A DNA stretch of 64,000 bases. Origin: Castor canadensis (lineage: Eukaryota > Chordata > Mammalia > Rodentia > Castoridae). The DNA is taken from positions 91,829,583 to 91,893,582 of the forward strand of contig NC_133390.1 in assembly GCF_047511655.1 (NCBI RefSeq), written 5' to 3'. Shown here one piece after another: positions 1 to 11,182 of the stretch. Both the position numbers and the translations under genes were made by a program. The notes under the pieces are model-generated. The model searched no databases, was not told the origin of the DNA, and worked only from the letters and a program-made list of their open reading frames with translations. Within the stretch, counting starts at the first letter, position 1. Every line of letters begins with the position of its first letter.

Positions 1-955
1 CTCCAAGCATCATAGTGTTTTAAATATCTCTGAATCTGTGGAACACATTTATAAGGAATAAGACTCTTACAACATACCAAACACAGTAACCATGGTACAA
101 ATTAGCACAGACCATGAAACAGTTGGGTAGCATCATTTTTTAGAGGCTGTCAATGAATACAAAGCCATGGAGAGTGAGGAAGTAAAAGAACAAAGACTAT
201 CCAGGCTAGAGAAGCATCCATGTTGAGGAATTTGTTTTCCTCCTGAAGTAAGAATAGTACTCAAATATTTAAGCAAGGGCAGAAAATTAGATTTCATCAT
301 GGGGAAAATAATTACAGATGGTTTATGTGAGCTTAAGATTTTCACAACCTTATTTTTTATTTTCATTTTAACCTTCTAAAAAAGGTATTGTTTTGTGGTA
401 GTAGTTTTTACATCATGCTAATTCAACTGCTTCAGTTTTTTTTATCCTTTAGTGGATATTTTCAAAATTGCGGACTCTTCACAGGAAAATATCTGTGACA
501 TTAGAAACTGACTCACGTTTCCTAGTTTTTCATGAAACAATTACATTTTTTTCCCTTTGATGCTCTCATCTAACTCCACAGGAAATTTTACTACCAAGCC
601 ACTTTCATCTCTTTCCTGATTTGAAGATAAATGATCCTTGGTCTCCTTTAGACCTGCATAAATCACAAAGCAATCTACTAAGAGATGCCTGTGGCAAGCA
701 GCTTCAACTAGAATCAAAAGGACAGTCAGAAATATCTATACTGCTTACACAAGGAGTAACCAAGGCAGAGGAATCCAAATTCTGCACTCCCTTTCCTTCT
801 ACATACAGGGCAAGGCACATATGGGCTGTTGAGAAACATGAATTTGCTCATCTCAGACACAAAGCTCCCCAAGCTCTATGAGCGTATCTTACAGTTAATG
901 CCAGGTACTCTGCCCGTCCTCAGAACAACATGGCCCACTGGACATCAAACCCTTA
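1..955. other. Unique AT-rich non-coding sequence
   Basis: No repeat family, gene or RNA was recognised. The only open frames are short (77 and 86 codons), on opposite strands, with no resemblance to known proteins, so they are treated as chance. Confidence 0.5.
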
Positions 956-959
956 CATT

Positions 960-1325
960 AGTGTATTAATGACAAGACCCGTAGAGCTTTTTAAATTATT
1001 GTTTATTTTGCTTCTTATTACAGATAGTATTAATGGAATACAAAGCAGAACAGAAAAAAAAAGTTATCGTCCATAATCCTGCCATCCAATGATTATTCCC
1101 ATTTGAACACACATCATTTTTCCAAAATACCTAACAGAGCAGAGATATAATTTTTCCATCTTTTTCTTTCTTCACTTCACAAAAGCATTTTACTTTGTTG
1201 CTTCCATAAGCTTCACGTTTGCCATTTTTAAGGAATGAAATTGCATCAGGTGACTGTAACAACATTTATTTAACTTGTATCCCATTGGACCATGAGTTTT
1301 TAAAAGCCAGCATAAAGAATGGTTA
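960..1325. repeat. Old interspersed repeat, possibly L1M 3' region
   Basis: A stretch reading 'cataatcctgccatccaatg', later 'aacatttatttaacttgtat', resembles the degraded 3' regions of ancient mammalian L1 elements. The match is from memory and weak; subfamily and strand are not resolved. Confidence 0.35.
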
Positions 1326-1329
1326 CCAG

Positions 1330-1550
1330 TCCAGACTCTGCAATGTAACTGGGTCTGAATCTGGGTTCTGTCGTTGCTGCTCTAGGCATCTCAAGCTGAA
1401 TACTCTCTGTCTCTGAGCTTCCAATTCTACCAGCGTGTAAAAATGGGAACTATGCCAGCATCTAAATGGGACAACTAAATGGGACTGTGCATGAAAAGTT
1501 CTTAGGATCACATCTGGCTTATAACAAGCTCTCAATAAATGTTGACTGTA
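1330..1550 (+). repeat. MIR SINE, sense
   Basis: The order of features is that of a MIR: a 'gggtctgaatctgggttctg' segment, a degraded core with 'aaaatgggaac', and the characteristic 3' end 'ctcaataaatgttgactgta'. It is ancient and diverged. The 70-codon minus-strand frame here is a by-product. Confidence 0.75.
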
Positions 1551-1575
1551 TTTATTATTTATTTAAATGAAATTT

Positions 1576-1697
1576 GCCAGGCATGGTGGTACGTACCTAT
1601 GATTCCAGCACTCAGGTGACTGAGGCAGGAGGATTGTAAATTAGAGGCTAGCATAGTCAGTCCCTGTCTGAAAAACAAGCAAAAACCAACAAAAAAG
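1576..1697 (+). repeat. B1-type SINE, sense
   Basis: It begins 'gccaggcatggtggtacgta' (7SL-derived A-box region), continues with 'gaggcaggaggattg' and ends 'gtccctgtctgaaaaac' before an A-rich tail. The unit is about 105 bp plus tail, as for a monomeric B1. Several mutations suggest moderate age. Confidence 0.85.
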
Positions 1698-1946
1698 GGA
1701 ATTCAGTTTTTAACTAATACCATTATACAAAGAGATATAAGAAAAATTCTTCAGTTTACTTAAGGGGTAAGATGAGACCTGGAATTTGTCCACTGTTTTG
1801 CAACAGGGATCATAGCCAAACGGTATATCACAGCCCATGATAGTGCATGACCCTGAGCTCAGACCTTGCATCATAGAAATGGGGTCTACTATTGACTGTG
1901 TCTCCCAGAACCATAGCACTGAGAGGGAAAACCTAGACATCAGTTA

Positions 1947-2016
1947 ATTCCAATTGTCACATTGTGTCAAGAGGAAACTGAGGTCCTGAGAAGCAAAGTG
2001 ATTTGTCCCAGGGCTC
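1947..2016 (-). repeat. MIR fragment, antisense
   Basis: 'gaggaaactgaggtcctgag' followed by a 'gtgatttgtccca' segment matches the antisense MIR core. Only about 70 bp is recognisable. Confidence 0.5.
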
Positions 2017-2840
2017 CCCTCAGTCCCTCAACTCGTTTGTCTTTGTCCATGGCTTCTGTTCTGCTGCAAGTCTGGCCCTGTCTGCAGTACACTGTGGATC
2101 TCTAGAGGAATTCATCCAGGGAATTTAGCTTCCCCACCCTGAAGCCTTTCTTGTGCTCATGCTCCTAAGTGAGGTCACTTTTTCTGGAAACGCCTGTGAC
2201 TTCTTTCCACAAATCCTCAACTGTGCATGCAGCAGTGAGGTCAGCAGAGCTGAAACTAATGCATATGTGCTAAGCAGAAATAAGTGTAGTCTTTAATGGA
2301 GCTCAGACAAAGCCACGGTCAAATCTAGAATGTCATTTCCTTGTACTTCAAAAATGTAACAGGGGATCACAGGTTCTTTCCTTCCTCTCCTCTCTTTTCC
2401 TTTTTTTCTTGTTGCATTCTATATCTGTGTGCTTAATTATTCATTCCTTTCTCTGGCACTGGAAGAACCCCAATTTTTCTTACACATCATTTCAAGGTAG
2501 TTACAACCTGAGTTAGGAACAAGAAGTGCTCAGTGTCTTAGTAAGGGAATCTATTTTGAAGGAGACAATCATAACGTACAAAGGGGTTTTATTAAAATCT
2601 GAACAAGCATCTGAATTACAGTTTATCTACAAACTATCACTACTGTTAATCAGAGAAAAAAACCACATTTCTGATAAAGTTTGTACTGATGTAATCTTTA
2701 CAAAAACTTGAAAAATGAGCTGCCTTCAGCCCAGTTGATTGGCTTTAACTGTTGAATGTCTATAGCTTTAGCTTTTTAAAAAAACATGACTCGGGGAGGG
2801 GAAAATTAATTAAATAAAATCATGCCTCAGACTCTATTCC
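2017..2840. other. Unique sequence, nothing recognised
   Basis: Mixed unique sequence with pyrimidine-rich patches near 2370-2410. No repeat, gene or RNA was identified. Confidence 0.4.
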
Positions 2841-2844
2841 TTAT

Positions 2845-2998
2845 TTTGTTTTTGTTTTTAAGACAGGGTCTTATGTAGCCTAAGCTGGCCGGGAGCTCAC
2901 TATGTTGTATGTAACCTGGACTGGCCTCCAACTTGCAATCCTCCTGCTTCTACTTCTCAAATGCTGGAACTGAAGGTATGAACGCCCATGCCCAGCTC
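2845..2998 (-). repeat. B1-type SINE, antisense
   Basis: Reading the complement gives a B1: '(T)n-agacagggtcttatgtagcc' at the left is the complement of the B1 3' end and A-tail, 'ctggcctccaacttgcaatc' is the middle, and 'gcccatgcccagct' at the right is the complement of the B1 start. Confidence 0.85.
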
Positions 2999-3000
2999 TG

Positions 3001-3810
3001 TCAATTTTTGACACAAAGACCCCAAGCTATATAAAAGTAAATTTTTCTAAGATTTTAGAGAATTTCCAATATTCTGTATCCACTAACTCAAATTAGCTCA
3101 GTTGAATGTTGCCAAATAGAAAGAAATGAATAAAAATGCTGTTCAGTTAATCCAGTCTTACTGGATTATGGAGATGGGTGCTTCAAAATGCAAAAAATTC
3201 TTGGTTTTCCTGAAAAAGCTAATTGTTAACAAACTACTCTATATTTTAACCACATCAGACTTCCACAAGGTTCTAACAGTGTTAGTTGAATTAATATGAT
3301 GTTTACTTTTGTTCTTTTTGAAACAGCATTAGGTCTGTAGGAAAGGCTTACTTATGCTCACTTTCTGGAAAACATTCTTTTTCCCTTTCCCAATGACTTG
3401 CTTTCTCTGCCAGGCAAGCTCACCTATCACTACCATCCCAACTCACAGTCAGGGGAAAGAAGCTCTGCCCTACACATTGTAAATAAAATCAATACCCATT
3501 TACCACATAGCCACCATGTGTCCAAGATAATACAAGTTGCTGTGAAATATGGAAATACCCATCCCTGGCTCATGGGACTTAAAATCTATACCATATTTCC
3601 TTGAAACCCTGGTAAGCGCAGCCCTAGCAAGGACCTTGGTGGAGGGAGAGGAGGGGAACAGCCTAGGAACAATGGTGGTCTCTCTGCCAGGCTCTTGCAC
3701 TCATGAGGGGCTGGAGCAGAACAGGGCAGGTCCTCAGGGAAAGGAGCCTCTCCCAGGAGGAGCTTCCCTTTACAGTCCCTGTTGCTTTGGGCCAAGCTAA
3801 CTACATTCAG
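3001..3810. other. Unique sequence, nothing recognised
   Basis: No repeat family recognised. Four short frames on both strands overlap near 3.5-3.85 kb, the pattern expected when a locally GC-richer patch has few stops by chance. None shows known motifs. Confidence 0.4.
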
Positions 3811-3811
3811 T

Positions 3812-3965
3812 CTTTGCAACGACTTCCTCATGGTATTGCTACCCCATTTTACAGAGGTGGGAACTGTAGCTCAGACAGGTTAAATTATCCAAGATTAAAT
3901 AGCCTTAAAAGGTGGCAAAGCAGGATTTTGAAAGTCAGAACTGACTCTAATGCCAAACTTCTCAA
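3812..3965 (-). repeat. MIR SINE, antisense
   Basis: 'ccccattttacagaggtggg' followed by 'aactgtagctcagacaggtt' and 'ggcaaagcaggattttgaaa' is the antisense MIR core in the right order. Confidence 0.7.
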
Positions 3966-4627
3966 TTAGAGTCTAATCACTTCTTTTGCCAGTGCTCTTC
4001 CCTCCCATCTCTACCTTCCTTCCTCCACCTCCACCTTCCTTCCTCCATGCCCCCCACATCCTTCCATCTAGGAAAACCAGCTCATTATAAAGAAGCAGAA
4101 GGAAAAAGCTTTGCACCACAATGTGAACCTTAGTTAGAGTCATCAACAACCTCTCTTTTATTGTTATTATTGCATGAGGCTGTATAACATGAAATGTTGT
4201 TACCCGGAGTTATAGGAAAGATATACTGACTAAATATAAAACTAGCCCATTAACTTTTAAGAATTTTCTTCTCCAAATTCCATATGGAATGTGCAAATTA
4301 ATTAAGCTCTAGTGCTATAAACTGGAGATAATCAGTTTTAACCAGCCAAAGAACTACTATGTCATTGGTATTCAGAAAGCCACCAAATAATTAAGCACAT
4401 TTCTGATATAAAAAGGCACATAAACATTTTATTATAAAATAACAGTACATTCATCCAAATGGCTAATAAAGGTTGCTGCCTGGCTCTCAATATTTTTTTA
4501 ACTCAGTATGAGGTCTGGAATTAATATCGGGCTTCTAAGTTCCATCAATTCCCCTGCTAACAACTAAGTTGGTGACCTAATGCCAGGGAAACACTTGCTC
4601 ATTTGATTTTTAAACTGATTACTCCTG

Positions 4628-4674
4628 CCAGCCTAGGCAATACAGCAAGACCCTATCTCAAAAAAAAAAAAAAA
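4628..4674 (+). repeat. B1 3' fragment with A-tail
   Basis: 'gccagcctaggcaatacagc' then 'aagaccctatctca' and a 14-A run is the 3' third of a B1-type SINE. The 5' part is missing. Confidence 0.65.
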
Positions 4675-4784
4675 TCAATTATTCCTAAATGATAATAATA
4701 ATAACAAGACACTGCTATGCATCTGTTGAATAGTTAAGAGAATGTTTTTGCTTTTCCAGTGGGTTTATATGTCAGCACTGCAAC

Positions 4785-4895
4785 ATAGTAGCGTGCCTCT
4801 CCATGCCTCATCTGTAAAATGAGGGTGATAAGTAAACTTCACACAGTCTTTGTGAAAGTCACCAAAGGTACCACACTTGGCACAATGTCTGGTCC
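4785..4895 (+). repeat. MIR fragment, sense
   Basis: 'atgcctcatctgtaaaatga' followed by 'gggtgataagta' and 'acttggcacaatgtctgg' is the central and 3' core of a MIR. Confidence 0.6.
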
Positions 4896-4899
4896 TTGG

Positions 4900-6685
4900 T
4901 GGAGGGAAGTCCATGACAGGTGGTATTCAAGGAACAAAGAAAGTAAGAAGGTAAAGTTTTTAAGGTTTGAGTTTCTTAGAAGGACTGACGAGGTCTTTGG
5001 CATCCCTCAGTTTTTGAGTACTTATAGACAGCATCTCGTCCATCAAAAGCCCATATTCATGTTGTAGGCATTAACACATATGGTTCCAGCTCTGCTGTGT
5101 GACTGGGATGGATTGCTGGAGAGGAATTGCTGTGCTTCCATGTTTTAAGTGCTATTTTTCCCTGAGGTTTTCAGCATGTCACTGTATTTCAAAAGCAAGT
5201 GGCTCACGTGTCTGGAAAACCACGTGCTGAAGATCACAGTAAGAGATTCTGTTTATTCTTGAAAAGGTCATCAACTTGGAGAGAACCTTCTTTTTATCCC
5301 AGGCCGGTGTATATAAAAGAGCTTGGGTGCTGAATGGTGTTTACTGACATCACGGTTTTTTCCTGAGATTGGCAGGCTTTATTGTAATATGGTGCATAGG
5401 AAACTCCTCAGAGTTCCTAAATAAGTTATATTCAAGTGGTGCCACAGGACATGTACACTGAAGAAAATGGTTTTGTTACTCGTTTTGGTGTTTTGATTGC
5501 TATCGGAAAGGCCGCTTTCTGAGTTATAGTCTAGAGTCAGCCTAAGCTGCTTCTTCCACTGAGCAATGGCCACCATTCCCCAAGAAGCCCGCCAGCCTGG
5601 CATAAGGAAAGCACTTGCTCCTCATTCTTGAACCTTACCACCACCTCACTATGCGAGCCGCATCAATCACCCAGACTCTCTTAGCCTGTTTCCCTCCACA
5701 ACCACTAACAACTGTGGCACAACGATAACAATAGAACCATGTTATCTTCAAGATGTCACATCCCTGCTCTAAAGCCTGTAATTCCGTTATTATCTTTCCT
5801 ATCTATCCTCCCTCCACCTCTTTGTCATGTACTACACTTCTCTAGTGACAAATAGTATAGAATAGAATTAACAATAGCTACCTACAAGACATAATTAAGT
5901 TTACATATTATTTTCTACAAGTAATCCACAATGGATTTTAATTTTACTCATAATTACTAACTTCAGGCTTAAAAAAATCTGTGTATTAGGTGAGAATATT
6001 GCAGCATTTTTATAGCCTCTTCTTCATATGTTAATAAAATAACATAATAAAACACCACCCACATAGATGATAAGCCTCACTCCATCACCAGGAAGTGTAA
6101 TTAACAAATTAAAGGGTTGAACTCACATTTATACTTATGCTACCAAGGTTTTGTTTTCATTTAAGTAAAGCCTGTGGCCTAAATCACAGTACTAATAATG
6201 TAGGACTAAGTAAATAGAAGTCTATCTGCCTTTCACAATTATGTTCTAATTTCCCATTTTACATTCTCTGACATGACAGCTAGGTTTTGTTTACACTTCA
6301 ATTTGATTTACCAAAGTCCTTCTGCAATACAGTGTGGTATCTTCTGAAAATAAAAGTGCCAATATACAGATAACACATGGATTTTTGCCCTAATAAACAT
6401 TAGCTCATATCCAGTCTTTGCTGGTGGCATGGACATAGAAATATCAGTGCTTTCAATTCAGAGAATTTTCACCTTTCTTTACAGCTTCAGAAAACACTCT
6501 TGGAAGGAAAGGTTATTATGTTGAGTCTGGTTTCTCTGCATGTCTCCGGAATAGCAGGATATAAAAATCCATTTCTGCGACAGTTCCCCAGGAAACACAG
6601 GCACTCCTGAAATGAGGGGAGACAGCCTTTTGAAGAAAGCACTCCTTCAGACCAAAAGGTCATCTAGCCAGTTCCATGAGACTTA
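4900..6685. other. Unique AT-rich sequence
   Basis: No confident repeat or gene. The part near 5.62-5.84 kb, with 'ctgctctaaagcctgtaatt', could be a heavily decayed L2 but was not called. Otherwise it is AT-rich without simple repeats. Confidence 0.4.
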
Positions 6686-6694
6686 CATGCACTG

Positions 6695-6930
6695 TGGCTG
6701 CATAGACACGGTAGAGCAAGCAGACCGAAGTTCACATCCTAATCTGACATGTAGTAATTGTGCAATCTTGCACAAATCATTTAATCTTTGAACATCTCCA
6801 CTTTTTCATTTATAAAATATTGCCTACTTTATAGGACGTATGCAAAAATTAAATAAGATAATGTACATAACATGCTGGCATCTTTGTCATTCTTCTTACC
6901 AGTGTTACTTCTGTTATTATTACAGTCTCA
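6695..6930 (+). repeat. MIR SINE, sense
   Basis: The order is 'tgtagtaattgtgcaatctt', a 'tttaatctttgaacatctcc' segment, 'ttataaaatattgcctactt' and an AT-rich 3' end. This is the MIR core and tail in sense orientation, well diverged. Confidence 0.65.
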
Positions 6931-7345
6931 TCACATCAGACAGAATGTGATGCCAGGAGTGTGGGCGTGGTTTTGGCTATGACCTTTAGTGAGCAGAGTT
7001 GGTTTTCCAGTGTGCCCAAGATAAAGAAATTGGGGCTTAAAGACAAGGACAGCATTGACCTTCACTAATGTATGCTCAGGACATTTTCCTAGCCCTGCCT
7101 GAGGTTGCACTGCTGCCCACCAGATGTACTTCTGCCCTCGGACACTTACTTCTTCCTCCTCCATGCCAGCCTTCCTAAGTTGCTTTATGTCCCTGCTGCA
7201 TAGTCATCAAAGCACCCAGTTCAGCCACAGAGAAGTTGGAAAACTCCCAGGAGGTCCCTGCTCCTACAATTGAGAGAAGAGAGGTAATAAGAAATGTTAA
7301 CTCAAGCAGAAAATGAAGGTTGACCTCAGCAAGACATATACACAA

Positions 7346-7374
7346 GACACACACACACACACACACACACACAC
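7346..7374. repeat. (AC)n microsatellite
   Basis: About 14 uninterrupted AC dinucleotides. The complementary frame yields a run of alternating Cys-Val, which explains the short open frame here. Confidence 0.95.
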
Positions 7375-7737
7375 CAATTGATTGCAAAATCATTTAATAG
7401 GTTAGCAAACTGTGTTACTTTTTGTGAAATAGAACATATCAGTACAAACTCATTCACTAAGCAAGGTACTTTTCATTACACTTTGATTTTAGTTTTGTTT
7501 CTGTGTGCATGCCTTTGTCTGTGTTGATGTGTATGCAAACTGGGCTTAATATAAAATGTAGTTGTTGTTCTCATTTGAACTAGAAAAATTTCAAGATTGT
7601 TTTTGACTTGAAAGCCTATGGCAATGGTTCAATGACTCTTTGAACTTTGTAGAACTGGGAACCAAAATGGCAGTAGTTATAAATGCTTTGATTTTCATCA
7701 GGTTGGTTCATATTCTTTTCCAATAAGAAAATACAGT

Positions 7738-8070
7738 AACCCAGCTACTCGGGAGGCAGAGATAGGAAGATTTGTGGTTTGAGACCAGGTGTGGAGAGGG
7801 GGTTGGAGCGGATTGAGAGGAGGCGATTGTTAACAAGACTCTATCTCAAAGAATGAGCTGGGAATGGTGGTGTAAATTTTAATCCAGCTATGCAAGAGAA
7901 GTAAGTAGAAGGGTCATAGTCCAAGACTGGCCTGGGCAAAAAACGAGATTCCTTCTAAAAACCAACTAAAGAAATATAGGAGGAGTGTTAGAGTTGTGTG
8001 TCAAGTGATAGAGTGCTTTCCTAGCAAGTGCAAGGACCTGAGTTCAAAACCCCAATACCACAAAAAAAGA
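7738..8070 (+). repeat. Composite SINE: B1 + B1 + ID, sense
   Basis: Three units lie in tandem. The first B1 (about 7741-7855, its first bases missing) starts at 'cccagctactcgggaggcag'. The second B1 (about 7857-7965) starts at 'gctgggaatggtggtgtaa'. The ID unit (about 7978-8060) carries 'tagagtgctttcctagcaag' and 'ctgagttcaaaaccccaata', followed by an A-tail. The ID unit is tRNA-derived and the B1 units are 7SL-derived. The shared orientation and single terminal tail argue for one retroposed composite. Confidence 0.8.
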
Positions 8071-8120
8071 AGAGAAATTCAGATTTCTCCTCATTAGCAA
8101 ATAAACATGTAAAAGAATTT

Positions 8121-8304
8121 TTTTTTTTTTGCGGTGCTGAGGTTTGAACTCAGGGCCACTCCACCAGCCCTTTTTTTTTTGGTTAGGTATTTTTGAGATA
8201 GAGTCTTGCAAACTATTTGCCTGGGCTGGCTTTGAACCACGATCCTCCTGATCTCTGCCTCCTGAGTAGCTAGGATCACAGGCGTGAGCCATCAACATCT
8301 GGCT
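8121..8304 (-). repeat. Composite SINE: B1 + truncated ID, antisense, with TSD
   Basis: Poly-T at 8121-8130 is the complement of the tail. It is followed by an ID unit lacking its middle ('gtttgaactcagggccactc') and a full B1 complement ending 'aggcgtgagcc...ctggc'. A 16-bp target-site duplication with one mismatch flanks it (8105-8120 and 8305-8320, sharing 'aaaagaattt'). The ID deletion removes the 'tagagc...tagcaag' core. Confidence 0.88.
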
Positions 8305-8346
8305 ACATATAAAAGAATTTAACTAGGATACATAATTAGTTGCCCA

Positions 8347-8463
8347 GGGCTGGTGGAGTGGCTAACGTGGCAGTGGTAAGAATTCCTGCCTAGCAAGCAA
8401 AAGGCCCTGAGTTCAAACCCCAGTGCTGCAAAATAATTAAATAAATAAATAAAAATAAATAAA
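8347..8463 (+). repeat. ID-type SINE, sense
   Basis: It starts 'gggctggtggagtggctaa', contains 'cctgcctagcaagcaaaagg' and 'ccctgagttcaaaccccagt' (B-box region), and ends in an AAAT-rich tail. This is a single tRNA-derived unit, inserted just downstream of a B1/ID composite. Confidence 0.88.
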
Positions 8464-9325
8464 GACTTACAATTAGGGGCCCAGGAAGATGAGAGGCCTG
8501 CTGGGAATTCATTTGCAGTGTAGAATGGACACAGCAATTGGTGCTTGAGGCATGCTGTGGACTCTACAACTCCCATTTGACTCAGCTCAGCAACCAACTT
8601 TTGTACACAGTGCTCCATCCATGGGAACTGGGTCAGATTGTGAAGACCTGAGGGGGTGGGGGATGCTCTGGGGAGGAGGAGGTGGACAGTCTCAGGAGCA
8701 GACACACATGCATCAGCTCACACACTCACATAAGTGCACACCAAGAAGCCAGATGCAAAATGCATCTAAGCATCCATCCCTCTTCAATGGACCCTTAGAA
8801 GTGTGTTAGACACAGAGCCAGTGATAGTGCAGGTCTGGGACTTCAGCTTCCTCGTGTGTGCTTTTCACTACACTTCTCCTTGTCAGAGAATAAGTCACTT
8901 GGTTCTCCCTTCAGCAGCCAGTTAATTAATTTACACTGAGATCCACAGCCGTTAAGATGATTCAACACCCCAGGCACCAGTCAGTGCAGACTCTCCCTAT
9001 TGGACAACAGAAGTAGGTAACTTCTTACCAGAAAGTGCTTGGAAAACATGAAATCAGAGCAAGAATTATTCAAAGGTTCTCACCTGTTGCTCCTCCAAGC
9101 AGTCACAACCTAATGTTGCCAACAGCCCCTCAGGCTCCTATGGAGGTCCAGGCTTCTTTCCTTCTTCTGGTCTCCTCAGTTTACCAGACTGCCATTAAAG
9201 TATTTGCTCTTTACATGACTGAATGAACTCAGCTTGGTTTAATCTACCAAATTCCACTGTGCTACAGTGGGCCACATTCAAACTACTTTGGCTGCTCTGA
9301 CAGGTTTCCAAATTTTATATACATA
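8464..9325. other. Unique sequence, nothing recognised
   Basis: Unique sequence with a G-rich patch at about 8650-8695 and a short CACA/CATA-rich patch near 8700-8740. No gene or repeat family was identified. Confidence 0.4.
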
Positions 9326-9328
9326 TAC

Positions 9329-9369
<41 letters not shown>

Positions 9370-9371
9370 AA
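9329..9371. repeat. (GA)n microsatellite
   Basis: About 20 GA units with two A interruptions. Unlike several other purine tracts here it is not attached to a recognisable SINE. Confidence 0.95.
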
Positions 9372-9504
9372 GCTGTCCTTTCAATTACTCCTACTCTCAT
9401 CATTCTTGAACTTTCTACCTCAACCTCCAGAGAAGTACTGTATCAAACACTATGAGGAAACCTTAACTTTACTACCACGTATGAAAACAAAGTTAAGACA
9501 CAGT

Positions 9505-10353
9505 TTTCTACTGCCGGCAGAAAACTGACACTAGATCCATGTTTATCACCCTGTACTAGTATCAACTCAAAATGGATCAAGGACCTTAATATCAGACCCA
9601 AACTCTGAAATGAGTACATGAAAGAGCAGGGAATACTCTGGAACTAATAGGTATAGGCAAGGACTTCCCAATAGAACTCCAGCAGCTCAGAAACTAAAAG
9701 AAAGGATGGACAAATGGGACTTCATAAAATTAAAAAGCTTCTGCACAACAAAAGAAATGGTCTCTAAACTGAAGAGACCACCCACAGAGTGAGAGAAAAT
9801 ATTCCCTGGCTATACATCAAACAAAGGACAGATAACCAGAATATACAGGGAGCTCAAAAAACTAAACTCTCCCAAAATCAATGAACCAATAAAGAAATGG
9901 ACAACTGAACTAAACAGAACTTTTTCAAAAGAAGAAATCCAAATGGCCCAAAAACACATGAGAAAATGCTCACCATCTCTGGGCATAAAGGAAATGCAAA
10001 TCAAAACCACACTAAGATTCCACCTCAACCCTGTTAGAATAGCTATCATCAAAAACACCACCACCAACACCACCAATAGGTGTTGGAGAAGATGTGCAGG
10101 AAAAGGAACCCTCATACAATGCTGGTGGGAATACAAGCTAGTGCAACCACTCTGGAAAACAATATGGAGGCTTCTTCAAAATCTAAACACAGATCTGCCA
10201 TATGATCCAGCAATCCCACTCCTGGGGATATACCCAAAGGATTGCAACTCAGGTTACTCCAGAGGCACCTGCACACCCATCCATGTTTATTGCAGCACTA
10301 TTCACAACAGCCAAGTTATGGAAAACAGCCAAGATGCCCCACTACTGACGAAT
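9505..10353 (+). mobile_element. L1 ORF2 fragment, sense, lacking its 3' end
   Basis: The sequence matches the C-terminal half of the L1 ORF2 reverse-transcriptase protein. Key nucleotide landmarks are 'actcaaaatggatcaaggac', 'gaaatgcaaatcaaaaccac', 'tgctggtgggaatacaagct' and 'ccagcaatcccactcctggg'. The translation from about 9943 contains 'KEMQIKTTLRFHLNPVRIAI', then 'LVQPLWKTIW' and 'YDPAIPLLGIYP', all typical of ORF2p downstream of the RT domain. Stops and frame shifts break the frame, so it is a dead copy. It is 5'-truncated, and the match stops abruptly after 'actactgacgaat' near 10353: the last ~300 bp of ORF2 and the 3' UTR are absent. Confidence 0.9.
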
Positions 10354-11121
10354 ATGCACACTCTAGGGCGTACAGAAAATATGTCTGTAGGGCGTATTCT
10401 CATGCCTTACTTCAGTCCGTCGCCTCAACATTGCCCCTAATTTGGAGGATTTTATACATACAACACTCACCAATTTTACAATTAAAACAGCAGCACTCCC
10501 ACACATTGCTGTATCAAACATGGTTAGAGTGCACACATGTCCTCTTTTACCCCCAAATTCTTCAGCCTGGGACTTGATTTTTTTTCTTTCACTTTTACTC
10601 TTTGACTACAAGCAATATGAATTATATTTTTATTTAAAAAATCAAACCCTCAATTTGAAAATGTATCATCTAAATTTTGAGTGCATAATAGCAACACATT
10701 GGTTAAGGCGATTTTTTTTTCTCATGGTTGCATGAATGGACTTCATAAAATAACTCATCGATGGATCCAAGCATTTGCTTTAGATGTGATTCGATTTTTG
10801 TGACACAGTACTACACCACTGACCTGGGTTGTTCATTACTATTATCAAATACTGGAATCGCTCAGTTATTTCACATTGTCGTGGAGACAATGGGTCAGAA
10901 TATTAGAAGCCAAAGGCTGTGTCAGCAAAGGAACATATGGCCGAGGAAAAGCAGGCATCCCTCTGCAGGAGTGAAGGTGTGACAGAAGGCATGCCTAGGG
11001 CACTGATTCCTGAGCAGCAGACAGGGTCCAGCCCCTGTCAATTAGAACAGGAGATTTCAGTGATCGGCACTATTCTGGTTACATTCTTCGAGGTCATCCA
11101 ATGTGTGAGTGAGTATGGTGA
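10354..11121. other. Unexplained CpG-containing block next to the L1 break
   Basis: About 770 bp that I cannot assign. It has about a dozen CpG sites, for example 'ctagggcgtacag', 'cagtccgtcgcct', 'actcatcgatgg' and 'gtgattcgat', in surroundings where CpG is rare. It contains a near-duplicated motif 'agggcgta' at about 10366 and 10391. The short frames here show no known domain. Confidence 0.4.
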
Positions 11122-11127
11122 CAAGTG

Positions 11128-11182
<55 letters not shown>

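Noticed and set aside
8347..8432. tRNA-gene-like A and B boxes in ID units
   Set aside because: These are tRNA-derived SINE promoters, not tRNA genes: no cloverleaf is intact and a retroposition tail follows.
8319..8705. 128-codon minus-strand frame
   Set aside because: It overlaps the ID SINE and its AAAT tail.
9329..9371. GA tract as a regulatory GAGA site
   Set aside because: It is a plain microsatellite with no supporting context.
9943..10440. 165-codon open frame, the longest in the window
   Set aside because: Most of it is L1 ORF2 and the end runs into unrelated sequence after the L1 break. It is a repeat by-product, not a gene.
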